From assembly GCF_001659685.2 (NCBI RefSeq), contig NZ_LXYE02000009.1:1-64000 (forward strand): DNA of 64,000 nt, written 5' to 3'. Position numbers and translations under genes: made by a program. Below, piece after piece: positions 8,441 to 17,787 of this stretch. The first letter of the stretch is position 1. Every line of letters begins with the position of its first letter. The DNA comes from Labilibacter marinus (lineage in GTDB: Bacteria > Bacteroidota > Bacteroidia > Bacteroidales > Marinilabiliaceae). Below the pieces are notes generated by a model that did not search any database, had not been told where the DNA came from, and worked only from the letters and a program-made list of their open reading frames with translations.

Positions 8441-9910
8441 ATGAAAAAAAACAAAATTGTTCTCTGTTTAGCGTTTGCCTTATGCTTAAGTGCCTTTTCG
8501 CAGCTAATGGCAAAAGGTAAGTCCAAGCAGCCCAATATTATCTTTGTCATGGTGGACGACTGTAGCGCTGTGGAATTTTCGAGTTATGCTACTAGTAAGC
8601 ATCCTGCAGGAAATCGAACGCCAGTTATTGATGGTTTGGCCAAGGAGGGATTGCGTTTTACCACCTGCTGGGCTACACCTTTATGCATGCCAACACGGGC
8701 TTTGTTAATGTCGGGTAAGTATGGATGTAAAACAGGAGTGTTTGGAAATAAATTAAATAAGCACGATGATAACTTTGCCAAACAACATATTCCCATTTCA
8801 AAGAAGTTGCAGGAGAATGGTTACGAAACAGCTATTTCCGGTAAATGGCATATTCCTGGTTATGCCGAAGAAGAGCATTCTGGATGGGATGAATATTCCT
8901 TACTTGGTGGATATATGAAACCTTATAAAAAGGATGTGGTTTGGGATGGACGTTGGTTTTCGTGGAAAAAAGCCGCCGATACATTTTTAGATACGGCTGT
9001 TATTGGTAAAAACAAACAATTATATCCTGCACTATATTGGCATGGAGCAGTTTATCAGAATGGTCAATTATTACCAAGCAATAAAGATACCTATGCACCT
9101 GATTTAAACCAGCAGTTCGCACTTGAATTTATTAAAAAGGATAGAGACAAACCTTTCTTTTTATATTATCCAATGGTATTGCCGCACGATCCATGGTTAC
9201 CTACTCCTGCTAATAATGATGCCAATAAAAAATCGAAACCAGGTTTCAATAGTTTGGTTGATCGTTTAGAGTTTTATATGGATGAATTAATCCATACTGT
9301 AAAGGAGCAAGGACTTTATGAAAATACCATTATCTTTTTTACCGCGGACAATGCTACGTTGGCGAACGGCAAAGGTAGTTGTTCTGAACTAGGTGTTCGC
9401 GTTCCTTTGGTAGTAGCAGGTGGTCCGCTTAAGAAACATGGTACATCAGATGTTCTGATAGATTTTTCTGATATGTATCCAACCATCTTAGATTTGGCAG
9501 GAATAAGTGAAGTAAAGGATAATGCATTGGATGGATTAAGTTTTGAACCACTTTTAAAAGGCAAGAAACACGTCGGAAAAGAATATATTTTCAGTTACCT
9601 GGATATGGAAAGAACAGTTCGTTCAAAAGAGTATATGATGGATGGTAGTGGTGGAATATGGAAATGTGCCAGTGATGGAAATATTCTGGATTATATAAAA
9701 ATGCCAGAGGATAAAAAAACAAAAGAAATACGCGCTAACTTTCTAAAGCAAATAGAAGCATATACTATTCCAACCACTGAACTTTTTAGCAAAGAAAGAA
9801 TAGAGAAAGCTTCTAGAAATTACCCATGGCCAAGTTATCATCCTTCCATGGTAAATGCCATTAAGCAACAAGATAATTGGATGAATAATAAACGAAGAAT
9901 GAAAGAATAA
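8441..9910 (+). CDS. S1-family sulfatase, Cys-type with CMPTR motif
   Basis: A 489-residue secreted type I sulfatase with signal peptide (ending LMAKG, about residue 25). The N-terminal metal-binding strand is NIIFVMVDDCS. The formylglycine motif is C82-M-P-T-R86; most family members have C-x-P-S-R, so Thr replaces the usual Ser. KWHIPGYAEEEH carries the conserved Lys-x-His region, and FFTADNATLANGKG is the second metal site, with DNA where many sulfatases have DNG. Cys82 must be matured by a formylglycine-generating enzyme that is not in this window. It probably desulfates galactan oligosaccharides in the periplasm; position specificity is unknown. Confidence 0.9.
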   Translation: MKKNKIVLCLAFALCLSAFSQLMAKGKSKQPNIIFVMVDDCSAVEFSSYATSKHPAGNRTPVIDGLAKEGLRFTTCWATPLCMPTRALLMSGKYGCKTGVFGNKLNKHDDNFAKQHIPISKKLQENGYETAISGKWHIPGYAEEEHSGWDEYSLLGGYMKPYKKDVVWDGRWFSWKKAADTFLDTAVIGKNKQLYPALYWHGAVYQNGQLLPSNKDTYAPDLNQQFALEFIKKDRDKPFFLYYPMVLPHDPWLPTPANNDANKKSKPGFNSLVDRLEFYMDELIHTVKEQGLYENTIIFFTADNATLANGKGSCSELGVRVPLVVAGGPLKKHGTSDVLIDFSDMYPTILDLAGISEVKDNALDGLSFEPLLKGKKHVGKEYIFSYLDMERTVRSKEYMMDGSGGIWKCASDGNILDYIKMPEDKKTKEIRANFLKQIEAYTIPTTELFSKERIEKASRNYPWPSYHPSMVNAIKQQDNWMNNKRRMKE

Positions 9911-10015
9911 TGCTACTGGAGGCTGAAAAAGTCAGTCTTCTATGGGGGACATTTATTCACGAAACAAGGGGGCGGAAATTCAAGACTAGTATAAAGTATA
10001 AACTGAAATTTTTAT

Positions 10016-10055
10016 AGGGTAATACAAATGATATATTTGTGTTACCCTTTTTTTA
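10016..10055 (+). terminator. Terminator between the sulfatase and regulator genes
   Basis: AGGGTAATACAAAT pairs with ATTTGTGTTACCCT, followed by seven T. It separates the first PUL block from the regulator gene. Confidence 0.88.
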
Positions 10056-10152
10056 TCATCAATAAAATATTAGCCTAAGCCAAGGTTATTCTGATTTTTG
10101 TAAGTGTTAACTGTGCAAAATTGGAATAAACCAGCAATGAAAAGTGAATCGA

Positions 10153-13100
10153 ATGAAAAAAATAACCCTCCTCATATTTCTGTTCTTTGTATTAAAAATA
10201 TCATTTTCTCAAGAATATATTTTTGAGAAAATAACATCCCAACAAGGACTCTCCCAAAATGATGTAAATTGTATTTATCAAGATAATAATGGCTTTTTAT
10301 GGATAGGTACTAATGATGGGCTCAACCGATATGATGGTTATGTTTTTCGTACTTTCAGAATTGATGAAGCGAATAAAAAAGGAGAGGGACTTTCAAGTAA
10401 CTTAATTTATAAAGTTAGTCAAGATACCAAAGGGCGAATTTGGGTAGCTACCTCTAATGAAGGAGTATGCGTTTTTAACCTCGAAACAGAACAATTTACT
10501 CAGATCAGGAACACCTCAGAAAATCCAATATTATTGGCTGATAATCGTGTGTTAGATTTAGAATGCATGAGCGATGGTAGTATTTGGGTGGCAACTGAAA
10601 AAGGAATTACCATTGTTAAAGAAGAAAATGGAGCTTTTGAAACCACCAATTTAATAAGTATTGCACGTACGCCTATAGTTTCTAAGGGATGTAATTTTGT
10701 AGGAGAAGATCAGCAAGGTAGAAAATGGTTAGGTTTTTACTCAGGCTTGGTTATTTGCGAATATGTAGGTAATAGAATCAAGAGCTCCATGATTAAAGGT
10801 TGCGAAAAGATGAATGTTCGTAGCGTTCAAGCTGTTCCTAATGGATTTATAATTGGATCTGGCGATGGATTATTTTTTTTGGGAGAGAAAGATATCTATG
10901 CAACAGAAAATAAGCTTGTTGAATTAAATGATTATCCCACCACCGATGTGTGTATAGATAGCCAGAATAACTTATATACTTCAGCTAAGCTTCAATTGAT
11001 GATATATGAATATAATAAGTCCACCCAAAGCTTTAATCTCAAAACAAAGGTTTCTCAAGGCTCCTCTAAAACAGATTTAAATAGCAATTTGGTGATGAGT
11101 ATATATGAGGATTCATCAGGTATTATATGGATAGGTACAAATGGTGGAGGCTTAAATAAATATAATCCTAACAGAAAAAAGATAAACCACTATAATAAAA
11201 CAGAACGTAGCGGAAGTATTGCTAGTAATAAGATTAGGGCAGTATTTGAAGATAGTAATAGTAATATTTGGATAGGTACAGAAGGTGGAGGTGTTGATTT
11301 TTTGGATGTTTCGGAGAATAGGAATTTTACCAGTGGCTTTAAGAATTATGCCAGTACTGATCCTAAAACAGAAAATAGATTTTATACCATTTTAGAAACT
11401 AAAAACTCGAAAGGAGAGAGTGAGGTTTGGACAGGTGCTGGTTTTCCTCAGGTACTAGAACGTTTCACTACGGATGGCCAATTGGCAAGCCAAGATTTAT
11501 CCGACTCTATAAAAAGTGTGCATGCCTCCATATTTAGCATGCTAAAGGATACTAAAGGAAATATATGGTTGGGTACCTACGGAACGCAAGGCTTGTTTAA
11601 GTTTGAATTAAATAAGAGTGAATACAGTATAGTTAACCACAAATATAAATTCGGAAAAGGACATTTATCTTCGAATATAATAAGGAGTTTATTAGAAGAT
11701 AGCTACGGTAATATTTGGATTGGAACCGATGCAGGTCTTAATTTACTTACTGCGGAAGAAGTGCAAAAGAAACATCCTGTTTTTAAGGTTTTTAAAAATG
11801 TTGCTGATGACAAAACCTCACTAAGTAATGATTATATTCTTCCTTTATTTGAGTCCTCCGAAGGAGATGTTTGGGTTGGAACCATGGGAGGTGGATTAAA
11901 TAAAGTGAATTATCACTCTAATCCTGACTCCATTACATTTACTCGATATACAACTCAGGAAGGTTTTCCTAACAATGTAATTAAAGGAATTTTAGAGGAT
12001 AACAATGGTAGTTTATGGGTTTCGTCAAATATGGGTATAACTCAATTTAATCCAAAGACACATCATATTATGAATTTTGATATGAGTGATGGTTTGCAGG
12101 ATAACGAATTTAGTGAGTTGGCATGTTGCAAGTTAAAAGATGGCATGATGATTTTTGGAGGTGTAAATGGTTTTAACTCTTTTTATCCTGAACAGATTAT
12201 AATCGACAAAACACCTCCGCAAGTTGCATTTACCGAACTGCAAGTGCTCAATAGTGCTATTAAGGCTGGGCAAGAGGTAAATAAAAGAGTGATACTGGAT
12301 AAAGTGATTAACGAAACGGAATCCATTGAATTAAAGTATTCTGAAAATAGCTTTGCCATTTACTTTTCTGCATTACATTTTTCTGCACCGCTTAAAAATA
12401 AGTATAAATATATGCTCGAAGGTTTTGATAAATCGTGGATTACAAAAGGTTCTAACGAACGCTTTGCCAAGTATACCAGTTTAAAACCAGGTAAGTATGT
12501 GTTTAAAATATTGGCATCTAATAATGATGGAGTTTGGTCTATACAACCACGAAAAATAGAAATAATTGTGGTTGCACCTTGGTGGCTTTCTAATATAACT
12601 TTGTTTTTATATTTAATTGTTATTGTGGCTTTATTATGGTTTTTTAGGCGCTTTTCTTTTATCCGTAGTGGTTATAAAAACCAACTATTGATGGAACATT
12701 TCGAAAAGGAAAAACTGGAGGAGCTTACACAAATGAAGTTCCGTTTTTTCACAAATATATCTCACGAGTTTAGAACCCCTTTAGCTTTAATAATAGGATC
12801 GGTTCAAAAATTAAATGTGAGTAAGTATAATTTACCAGAAGATGCCAAGGAAAAGTGTTTGAGTATCGAGCGAAATTCATCTATCATGCTGAGGTTGATC
12901 AATCAATTAATGGATTTTAGAAAAATGGAGCAGGATAAGATGGAACTGTTTGTTAGCAAGTGTAACATCGTTCCTTTTTTACAGGAGATATTTGCATCAT
13001 TTAAAGCGAGTGCCATTAACAAAAATATTACTTTTCAATTAAACATACCCAATGATTCAATAGAGTTATGGATTGATGAAGATAAAATAGAAAAGATTAT

Positions 13101-14307
13101 TTACAACCTTTTATCTAACGCCATTAAATTTACCAAAGAAAAAGGAAAGGTGGAGTTATTGGTAAAACTGAATGATGATGATATTGCCATTCAGGTAAAG
13201 GATAATGGTGTTGGAATTCCTAAAGCGATGCAGGCTAATATCTTTGAGCGTTTTTACCAAGGAGCTAAAGGAAGTCAATCTATATATGGAGGAACGGGTA
13301 TTGGTTTATCTTATTCAAAAGGTTTAGCTGAATTACATAAAGGTAGAATTCAGTTTGAAAGTATTGAAGGCGTCGGATCTTGTTTTGAGTTAATTCTTAA
13401 AAAGGGAAAACGTCATTATCAATCATCTCAATTGCAAAAGAATGTAGTTTCTGATGTGAATAAAACAATGAACCATAATTCAGTTGAAGAAGTCCCATTT
13501 ATAAAAGATGATGATGATGAAGTAAAAAAGGATAAGACCTCACGAGAATATTCGCTCTTGGTTGTAGAGGATAACCAGGAATTATTAAAGTTTTTATCTG
13601 ACTCATTTATCGATTATTACCATGTATATCGCGCCGAGAATGGTGTGGAGGCAATGACAGTGCTAATGAATAAAGATGTTGATTTAGTTATTAGTGATGT
13701 GGCTATGCCCTTAAAAGACGGTTTTGAATTATGTGCAGATATAAAATCAAATGAACGTATTAGTCACATTCCTGTAATTTTACTAACCGCAAAAACAACC
13801 TTAGAAGATTCTGTAAAAGGGTATGAGTTAGGTGCCGATGCATACGTAACTAAGCCTTTTGATTGGCCTATATTAGAGGCTCAGGTGGCGGCGGTATTAA
13901 AAAATAAGGTAGGGTTAAAAGAAAAAGCTTCTCAGGCCATTGAAATTATTCCATCAGAAGTAACTACAACTGAGGCTGACCAGCGTTTTTTAGAAAAATT
14001 ATTACAGATAATAGAAGAAAATATTTCAAATACTGCTTTTACGGTAGAAGAAATGGCAGAAGTATATGGTATGCCTCAAATCAATATCAATAAAAAATTA
14101 AAGTCATTAACAGGACAAACAGCCAACGGGTTTATCAGAAGTATTCGTTTAAAACGAGCCAGTCAATTACTTAAAACTGGAAGGTATACCGTGGCAGATG
14201 TAACGTATGAGGTTGGATTTTCTGATTTAAAATATTTTAGAAAATGCTTTAAAAATATGTTTCATGTAAATCCTTCTGAATATTCAAAATCATCACCTGT
14301 TCCTTAA
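10153..14307 (+). CDS. Hybrid two-component system regulator (HTCS) of the PUL
   Basis: One-protein sensor and transcription factor, about 1384 residues. Order: signal peptide (ending SFSQ), periplasmic sensor of repeated propeller blades (motifs FLWIGTNDGLNRYDG, IWIGTNGGGLNKY), Y_Y_Y domain before a membrane helix (WWLSNITLFLYLIVIVALLWFF, about 815-836), histidine kinase (H871 in NISHEFRTP, then N, G1 and G2 boxes), receiver domain (D1182 in VISDVAMP), and a C-terminal AraC-type helix-turn-helix (about 1285-1384, PSEYSKSS). The open frame extends 9 bp upstream to a GTG at 10144; ATG at 10153 gives the better signal peptide. HTCS proteins bind oligosaccharide breakdown products and activate the adjacent PUL. 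It lies mid-locus between two terminators, suggesting its own promoter. Confidence 0.93.
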   Translation: MKKITLLIFLFFVLKISFSQEYIFEKITSQQGLSQNDVNCIYQDNNGFLWIGTNDGLNRYDGYVFRTFRIDEANKKGEGLSSNLIYKVSQDTKGRIWVATSNEGVCVFNLETEQFTQIRNTSENPILLADNRVLDLECMSDGSIWVATEKGITIVKEENGAFETTNLISIARTPIVSKGCNFVGEDQQGRKWLGFYSGLVICEYVGNRIKSSMIKGCEKMNVRSVQAVPNGFIIGSGDGLFFLGEKDIYATENKLVELNDYPTTDVCIDSQNNLYTSAKLQLMIYEYNKSTQSFNLKTKVSQGSSKTDLNSNLVMSIYEDSSGIIWIGTNGGGLNKYNPNRKKINHYNKTERSGSIASNKIRAVFEDSNSNIWIGTEGGGVDFLDVSENRNFTSGFKNYASTDPKTENRFYTILETKNSKGESEVWTGAGFPQVLERFTTDGQLASQDLSDSIKSVHASIFSMLKDTKGNIWLGTYGTQGLFKFELNKSEYSIVNHKYKFGKGHLSSNIIRSLLEDSYGNIWIGTDAGLNLLTAEEVQKKHPVFKVFKNVADDKTSLSNDYILPLFESSEGDVWVGTMGGGLNKVNYHSNPDSITFTRYTTQEGFPNNVIKGILEDNNGSLWVSSNMGITQFNPKTHHIMNFDMSDGLQDNEFSELACCKLKDGMMIFGGVNGFNSFYPEQIIIDKTPPQVAFTELQVLNSAIKAGQEVNKRVILDKVINETESIELKYSENSFAIYFSALHFSAPLKNKYKYMLEGFDKSWITKGSNERFAKYTSLKPGKYVFKILASNNDGVWSIQPRKIEIIVVAPWWLSNITLFLYLIVIVALLWFFRRFSFIRSGYKNQLLMEHFEKEKLEELTQMKFRFFTNISHEFRTPLALIIGSVQKLNVSKYNLPEDAKEKCLSIERNSSIMLRLINQLMDFRKMEQDKMELFVSKCNIVPFLQEIFASFKASAINKNITFQLNIPNDSIELWIDEDKIEKIIYNLLSNAIKFTKEKGKVELLVKLNDDDIAIQVKDNGVGIPKAMQANIFERFYQGAKGSQSIYGGTGIGLSYSKGLAELHKGRIQFESIEGVGSCFELILKKGKRHYQSSQLQKNVVSDVNKTMNHNSVEEVPFIKDDDDEVKKDKTSREYSLLVVEDNQELLKFLSDSFIDYYHVYRAENGVEAMTVLMNKDVDLVISDVAMPLKDGFELCADIKSNERISHIPVILLTAKTTLEDSVKGYELGADAYVTKPFDWPILEAQVAAVLKNKVGLKEKASQAIEIIPSEVTTTEADQRFLEKLLQIIEENISNTAFTVEEMAEVYGMPQININKKLKSLTGQTANGFIRSIRLKRASQLLKTGRYTVADVTYEVGFSDLKYFRKCFKNMFHVNPSEYSKSSPVP

Positions 14308-14336
14308 TGTAGGTAAGAATTATTAATAGAATTTAA

Positions 14337-14369
14337 GGGAGTTGTGTCATGGTGCATAACTCCTTTTTT
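14337..14369 (+). terminator. Terminator after the HTCS gene
   Basis: GGAGTTGTG pairs with CATAACTCC (one G-U pair), followed by six T. It isolates the regulator from susC. Confidence 0.85.
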
Positions 14370-14571
14370 AATTTAAATGACCCTGTAGTTACTAAAGTTT
14401 TAGCACCCATCAATAGCGCGCTTTTTACTGCTTAAGCTATGGGGGGTAAATTTTAACCTGCTAGTTATTACAAGTATATTTCTCAATTTCCGAACTTTCT
14501 TAAAAAATGCAACCCTTCATGAATTCATCGGGCCATTAATTTTAGCCTGACTTAATTAAAATTTAAATTTC

Positions 14572-17500
14572 ATGAAAAGAAAAAGAGAAAATTTCTACAA
14601 AAAGTTACTCATTACAATGATGGCTTTTTTATCGTTTACGCTTGTTGCTACGGCACAAAATGTAACGATTAAAGGTACGGTTGTAGACAATTATGGAGAG
14701 CCTATACCAGGTGCCAATATTGTGGAAAAAGGAACCAGCAATGGCACTATAACTCAGATTAGCGGAGAGTATCAGATTGCTGTTCCTTCTGATGCAACAC
14801 TTATTTTTACTTTTATTGGCTACGAATCGCAGGAAATTGCTTTAACTGGTCAAACTACATTAGATGTTAAATTAATGCCTAGTACCATTGGTCTCGACGA
14901 GGTGGTAGCTGTTGGTTATGGTTACAAAAAACGTAGTGTAGTTACCGGTTCTATTAGTAGCTTGAATTCCAAAGAGCTATTACAATCCAGACCTGCGGAT
15001 ATTAATCAGGCTTTTCAAGGTCGCGCTGCTGGGGTCGTGGTTTCACAAGCTTCAGGTCAACCGGGTTCAAGCCCTAAGGTTACCATTAGGGGAGTTGGAA
15101 CCAACGGAAATTCAAATCCACTTTATGTGATTGATGGATTACCAATGAATGATATGAATTCTGTAAACCCAAATGATATTGAATCATTAGAGGTGCTTAA
15201 GGATGCAACATCTGCTGCTATTTATGGAGCAAGAGCCGCCAATGGAGTAATTTTAATTACTACCAAAAAAGGTAAAAAAGGAGAAACTACTTTAAGTTAT
15301 GATGGATTCTATGGTGTTCAGTCTGCTTTTAATCAGCCAGATTTATTAAACACAGATGAATATCTTACTTTAATGAAAGAGTTTTACGCCAATGACGGAG
15401 CTGAATATCCAGGTTCAATGCCAACTGCCAATAATGGTATTGATACAAATTGGTTAGATGCTATTACCTCAAATGCACCCGTTCAGGAACATAATGTAAC
15501 GGCTACAATGGGTAGCGAAAAAGGTAGTGTGCTTTTGTCCTTAGGTTATCGCGATCAAGAAGGTATTATCGGAAGCGAACAGGGTAAATCATTTTTTACG
15601 CGTTATAATGCCAGGATGAATGCATCAATGGATGTAAATGAGTTTATTACGGTAGGAGCCAACATGAACTTTACGCATATTGATAAAAGTGGTATCTCTA
15701 CAGGTACTAATGGATACAATGCGGTGTATTACGGTTTATTGATGGATCCTACAACACCAGTATATGGTGATGGTTTAGCACCTGCCGATGAAATGGGATT
15801 TGGTGTTACTACAGTTCCTTTTGGTAGAATGTGGAACCCAATGTCGTTTATGGAAGTGAGTTCCAATGGTTTTAATCGTACCGAAAGATTTTATGGTAAT
15901 ACCTACGCTAAAATCAATTTCCTGAAGGATTTTGTTTTTAGAACTGATTTTGCTGTTAATTTTAATAACGGACGTAGCAGAAGTTTTACGCCAATATACT
16001 TCCATAATGCATCTAATTTCTCCGATGAAAATAGAGTTAATCAAAACTCCGATCGTGCTGCCATGTGGCAATGGGAGAATACTTTAACTTACACTAAAGA
16101 TTTTGGAGATCATCATGTAACAGGTTTATTAGGTACTTCGGCTTCTCAAAATACTTACGAAAGGTTAGGTGGTTCCAGAGTAGGATATCCTGTTGAAGCG
16201 AATGGTAACGATAATTTTTGGTGGTTAAATTCGGGTAGTGTTGAAGGTGCTACAAATTATGGTGATGCCAATGCGGTACACACAATTGCTTCTGTTTTTG
16301 GTAGATTAAGTTATAACTATCAGGAAAAGTATATGGCAGAGGTAGTAGTACGTAGAGATGGAAGTTCAAATTTTGGTCCGTCTAACAAATATGGGGTTTT
16401 CCCAGGTATGAGTTTGGGTTGGAATATTTCTAATGAGGAATTCTGGAATGTAAACAACTTTGATTTATTAAAAATGCGTTTCAGTTGGGGACAAAATGGT
16501 AACGAAGCCATTGACCCATTTTCGTATACCTCAACCATTGCCAATGATAGGTTTTATACTTTAGGTAATGGATCTGTTATTGCAGGATCTTCTCCTACTA
16601 ACCTGGTTAATCCTGATGTAAGATGGGAAACTAGTGAGCAGTTAAATATTGGTACGGATATGTCTTTTTACGGAGGTAAACTAAGAGTAAACATGGACTA
16701 TTATACCAAAACAACCAAGGACCTGTTGTTTAAGCGAACGGTAGAAGCTGTTAGAGGTAATGAAGCTCCTTTTTATAATGCAGGAGAAATTAAAAACTCA
16801 GGTTTTGAATTCCAGCTTGGTTATAACTTTAACGTTGGCGAAGTTGATTTTGCCGTTAATGCCAATGCTTCATATCTTAAAAATGAAGTGGTTGAGGTAG
16901 GTAACGATAATGGTTATGAAGAAGGTGGAAGATGGAAAACTTCGACCAATGTAACTAGAATGGAAGAAGGTAAGCCAATTGGTTATTTCTATGGCTATAA
17001 AATTGATGGTATTTTCCAAACACAAACAGAAATCAACTCTTATACCAATACTGCAGGAGAGTTAACTTACCCGAATGCAAAGCCAGGTGATTTTATGTGG
17101 CATGACTCCAACTTAGATGGAAATATTACGCCTGAAGATAGAACCGATATCGGTAATCCTTGGCCTAAGTGGACTTATGGTATGAATATAAGTGCCAACT
17201 ACAAAGGTGTTGATTTTAGTATGATGATGCATGGAAAAGCCGATGTTGATGTTTGGATGGCACAATATAGAGATGAAGCATATGGCCGTTCTAACTTGCC
17301 TACTTTTTGGTTGGATAGATGGCAAAAGCAAGGTGACAACAATGGTGTGCCGCGTTTAAGTTTAGCAGACTCTAATGATAATATTAGAAAAGCATCTGAA
17401 TTTCATGTAGAGGACGCTTCATTCTTTAAAATAGGAACCATCGAGTTAGGATATACACTACCTAAAAAATGGGTAAATGCAGCTAAATTATCAAGGGTTA

Positions 17501-17661
17501 GAATTTATACTGCTGCCGACAATGTGGCTGTATTTACCAAGTACCCAATGTTCGATCCTGAAGTAGGAGCCATGGAAGGAAACATCCTAAACACAGGTTT
17601 AGATTATTCGATGTACCCACAGGCCAGAACAATCCGATTTGGTGTTAATGTAGGATTCTAA
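14572..17661 (+). CDS. susC: SusC/RagA-family TonB-dependent outer-membrane transporter
   Basis: A 1029-residue outer-membrane importer. Signal peptide (to about residue 29, ATAQ), then a carboxypeptidase-D-like regulatory domain (about 30-110: VTIKGTVVDNYGEPIPGANIVEKG), the SusC TonB-box region (LDEVVAVGYGYKKRS), a plug domain (SQASGQPGSSPKVTIRG, YVIDGLPMND, SAAIYGARAANGVILITTKKG) and a 22-strand barrel ending MYPQARTIRFGVNVGF. Length is normal. With SusD it imports large oligosaccharides produced by the surface GH16. The susD gene starts 126 bp downstream with no terminator between them. Confidence 0.95.
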   Translation: MKRKRENFYKKLLITMMAFLSFTLVATAQNVTIKGTVVDNYGEPIPGANIVEKGTSNGTITQISGEYQIAVPSDATLIFTFIGYESQEIALTGQTTLDVKLMPSTIGLDEVVAVGYGYKKRSVVTGSISSLNSKELLQSRPADINQAFQGRAAGVVVSQASGQPGSSPKVTIRGVGTNGNSNPLYVIDGLPMNDMNSVNPNDIESLEVLKDATSAAIYGARAANGVILITTKKGKKGETTLSYDGFYGVQSAFNQPDLLNTDEYLTLMKEFYANDGAEYPGSMPTANNGIDTNWLDAITSNAPVQEHNVTATMGSEKGSVLLSLGYRDQEGIIGSEQGKSFFTRYNARMNASMDVNEFITVGANMNFTHIDKSGISTGTNGYNAVYYGLLMDPTTPVYGDGLAPADEMGFGVTTVPFGRMWNPMSFMEVSSNGFNRTERFYGNTYAKINFLKDFVFRTDFAVNFNNGRSRSFTPIYFHNASNFSDENRVNQNSDRAAMWQWENTLTYTKDFGDHHVTGLLGTSASQNTYERLGGSRVGYPVEANGNDNFWWLNSGSVEGATNYGDANAVHTIASVFGRLSYNYQEKYMAEVVVRRDGSSNFGPSNKYGVFPGMSLGWNISNEEFWNVNNFDLLKMRFSWGQNGNEAIDPFSYTSTIANDRFYTLGNGSVIAGSSPTNLVNPDVRWETSEQLNIGTDMSFYGGKLRVNMDYYTKTTKDLLFKRTVEAVRGNEAPFYNAGEIKNSGFEFQLGYNFNVGEVDFAVNANASYLKNEVVEVGNDNGYEEGGRWKTSTNVTRMEEGKPIGYFYGYKIDGIFQTQTEINSYTNTAGELTYPNAKPGDFMWHDSNLDGNITPEDRTDIGNPWPKWTYGMNISANYKGVDFSMMMHGKADVDVWMAQYRDEAYGRSNLPTFWLDRWQKQGDNNGVPRLSLADSNDNIRKASEFHVEDASFFKIGTIELGYTLPKKWVNAAKLSRVRIYTAADNVAVFTKYPMFDPEVGAMEGNILNTGLDYSMYPQARTIRFGVNVGF

Positions 17662-17787
17662 GAAACAAATCAGATAAGAATAATTTTTTATAGAAAATGA
17701 AACGAGTCATTTGTTAAGCTTTACTATTTAAAGGAAATGACAGAATGACTAAGTGGATTTTTACAAATAAAAGTAACATATAATCGA

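Noticed and set aside
10144-10152. Upstream GTG start of the HTCS gene
   Set aside because: ATG at 10153 gives a better signal peptide; the extra three residues add nothing.
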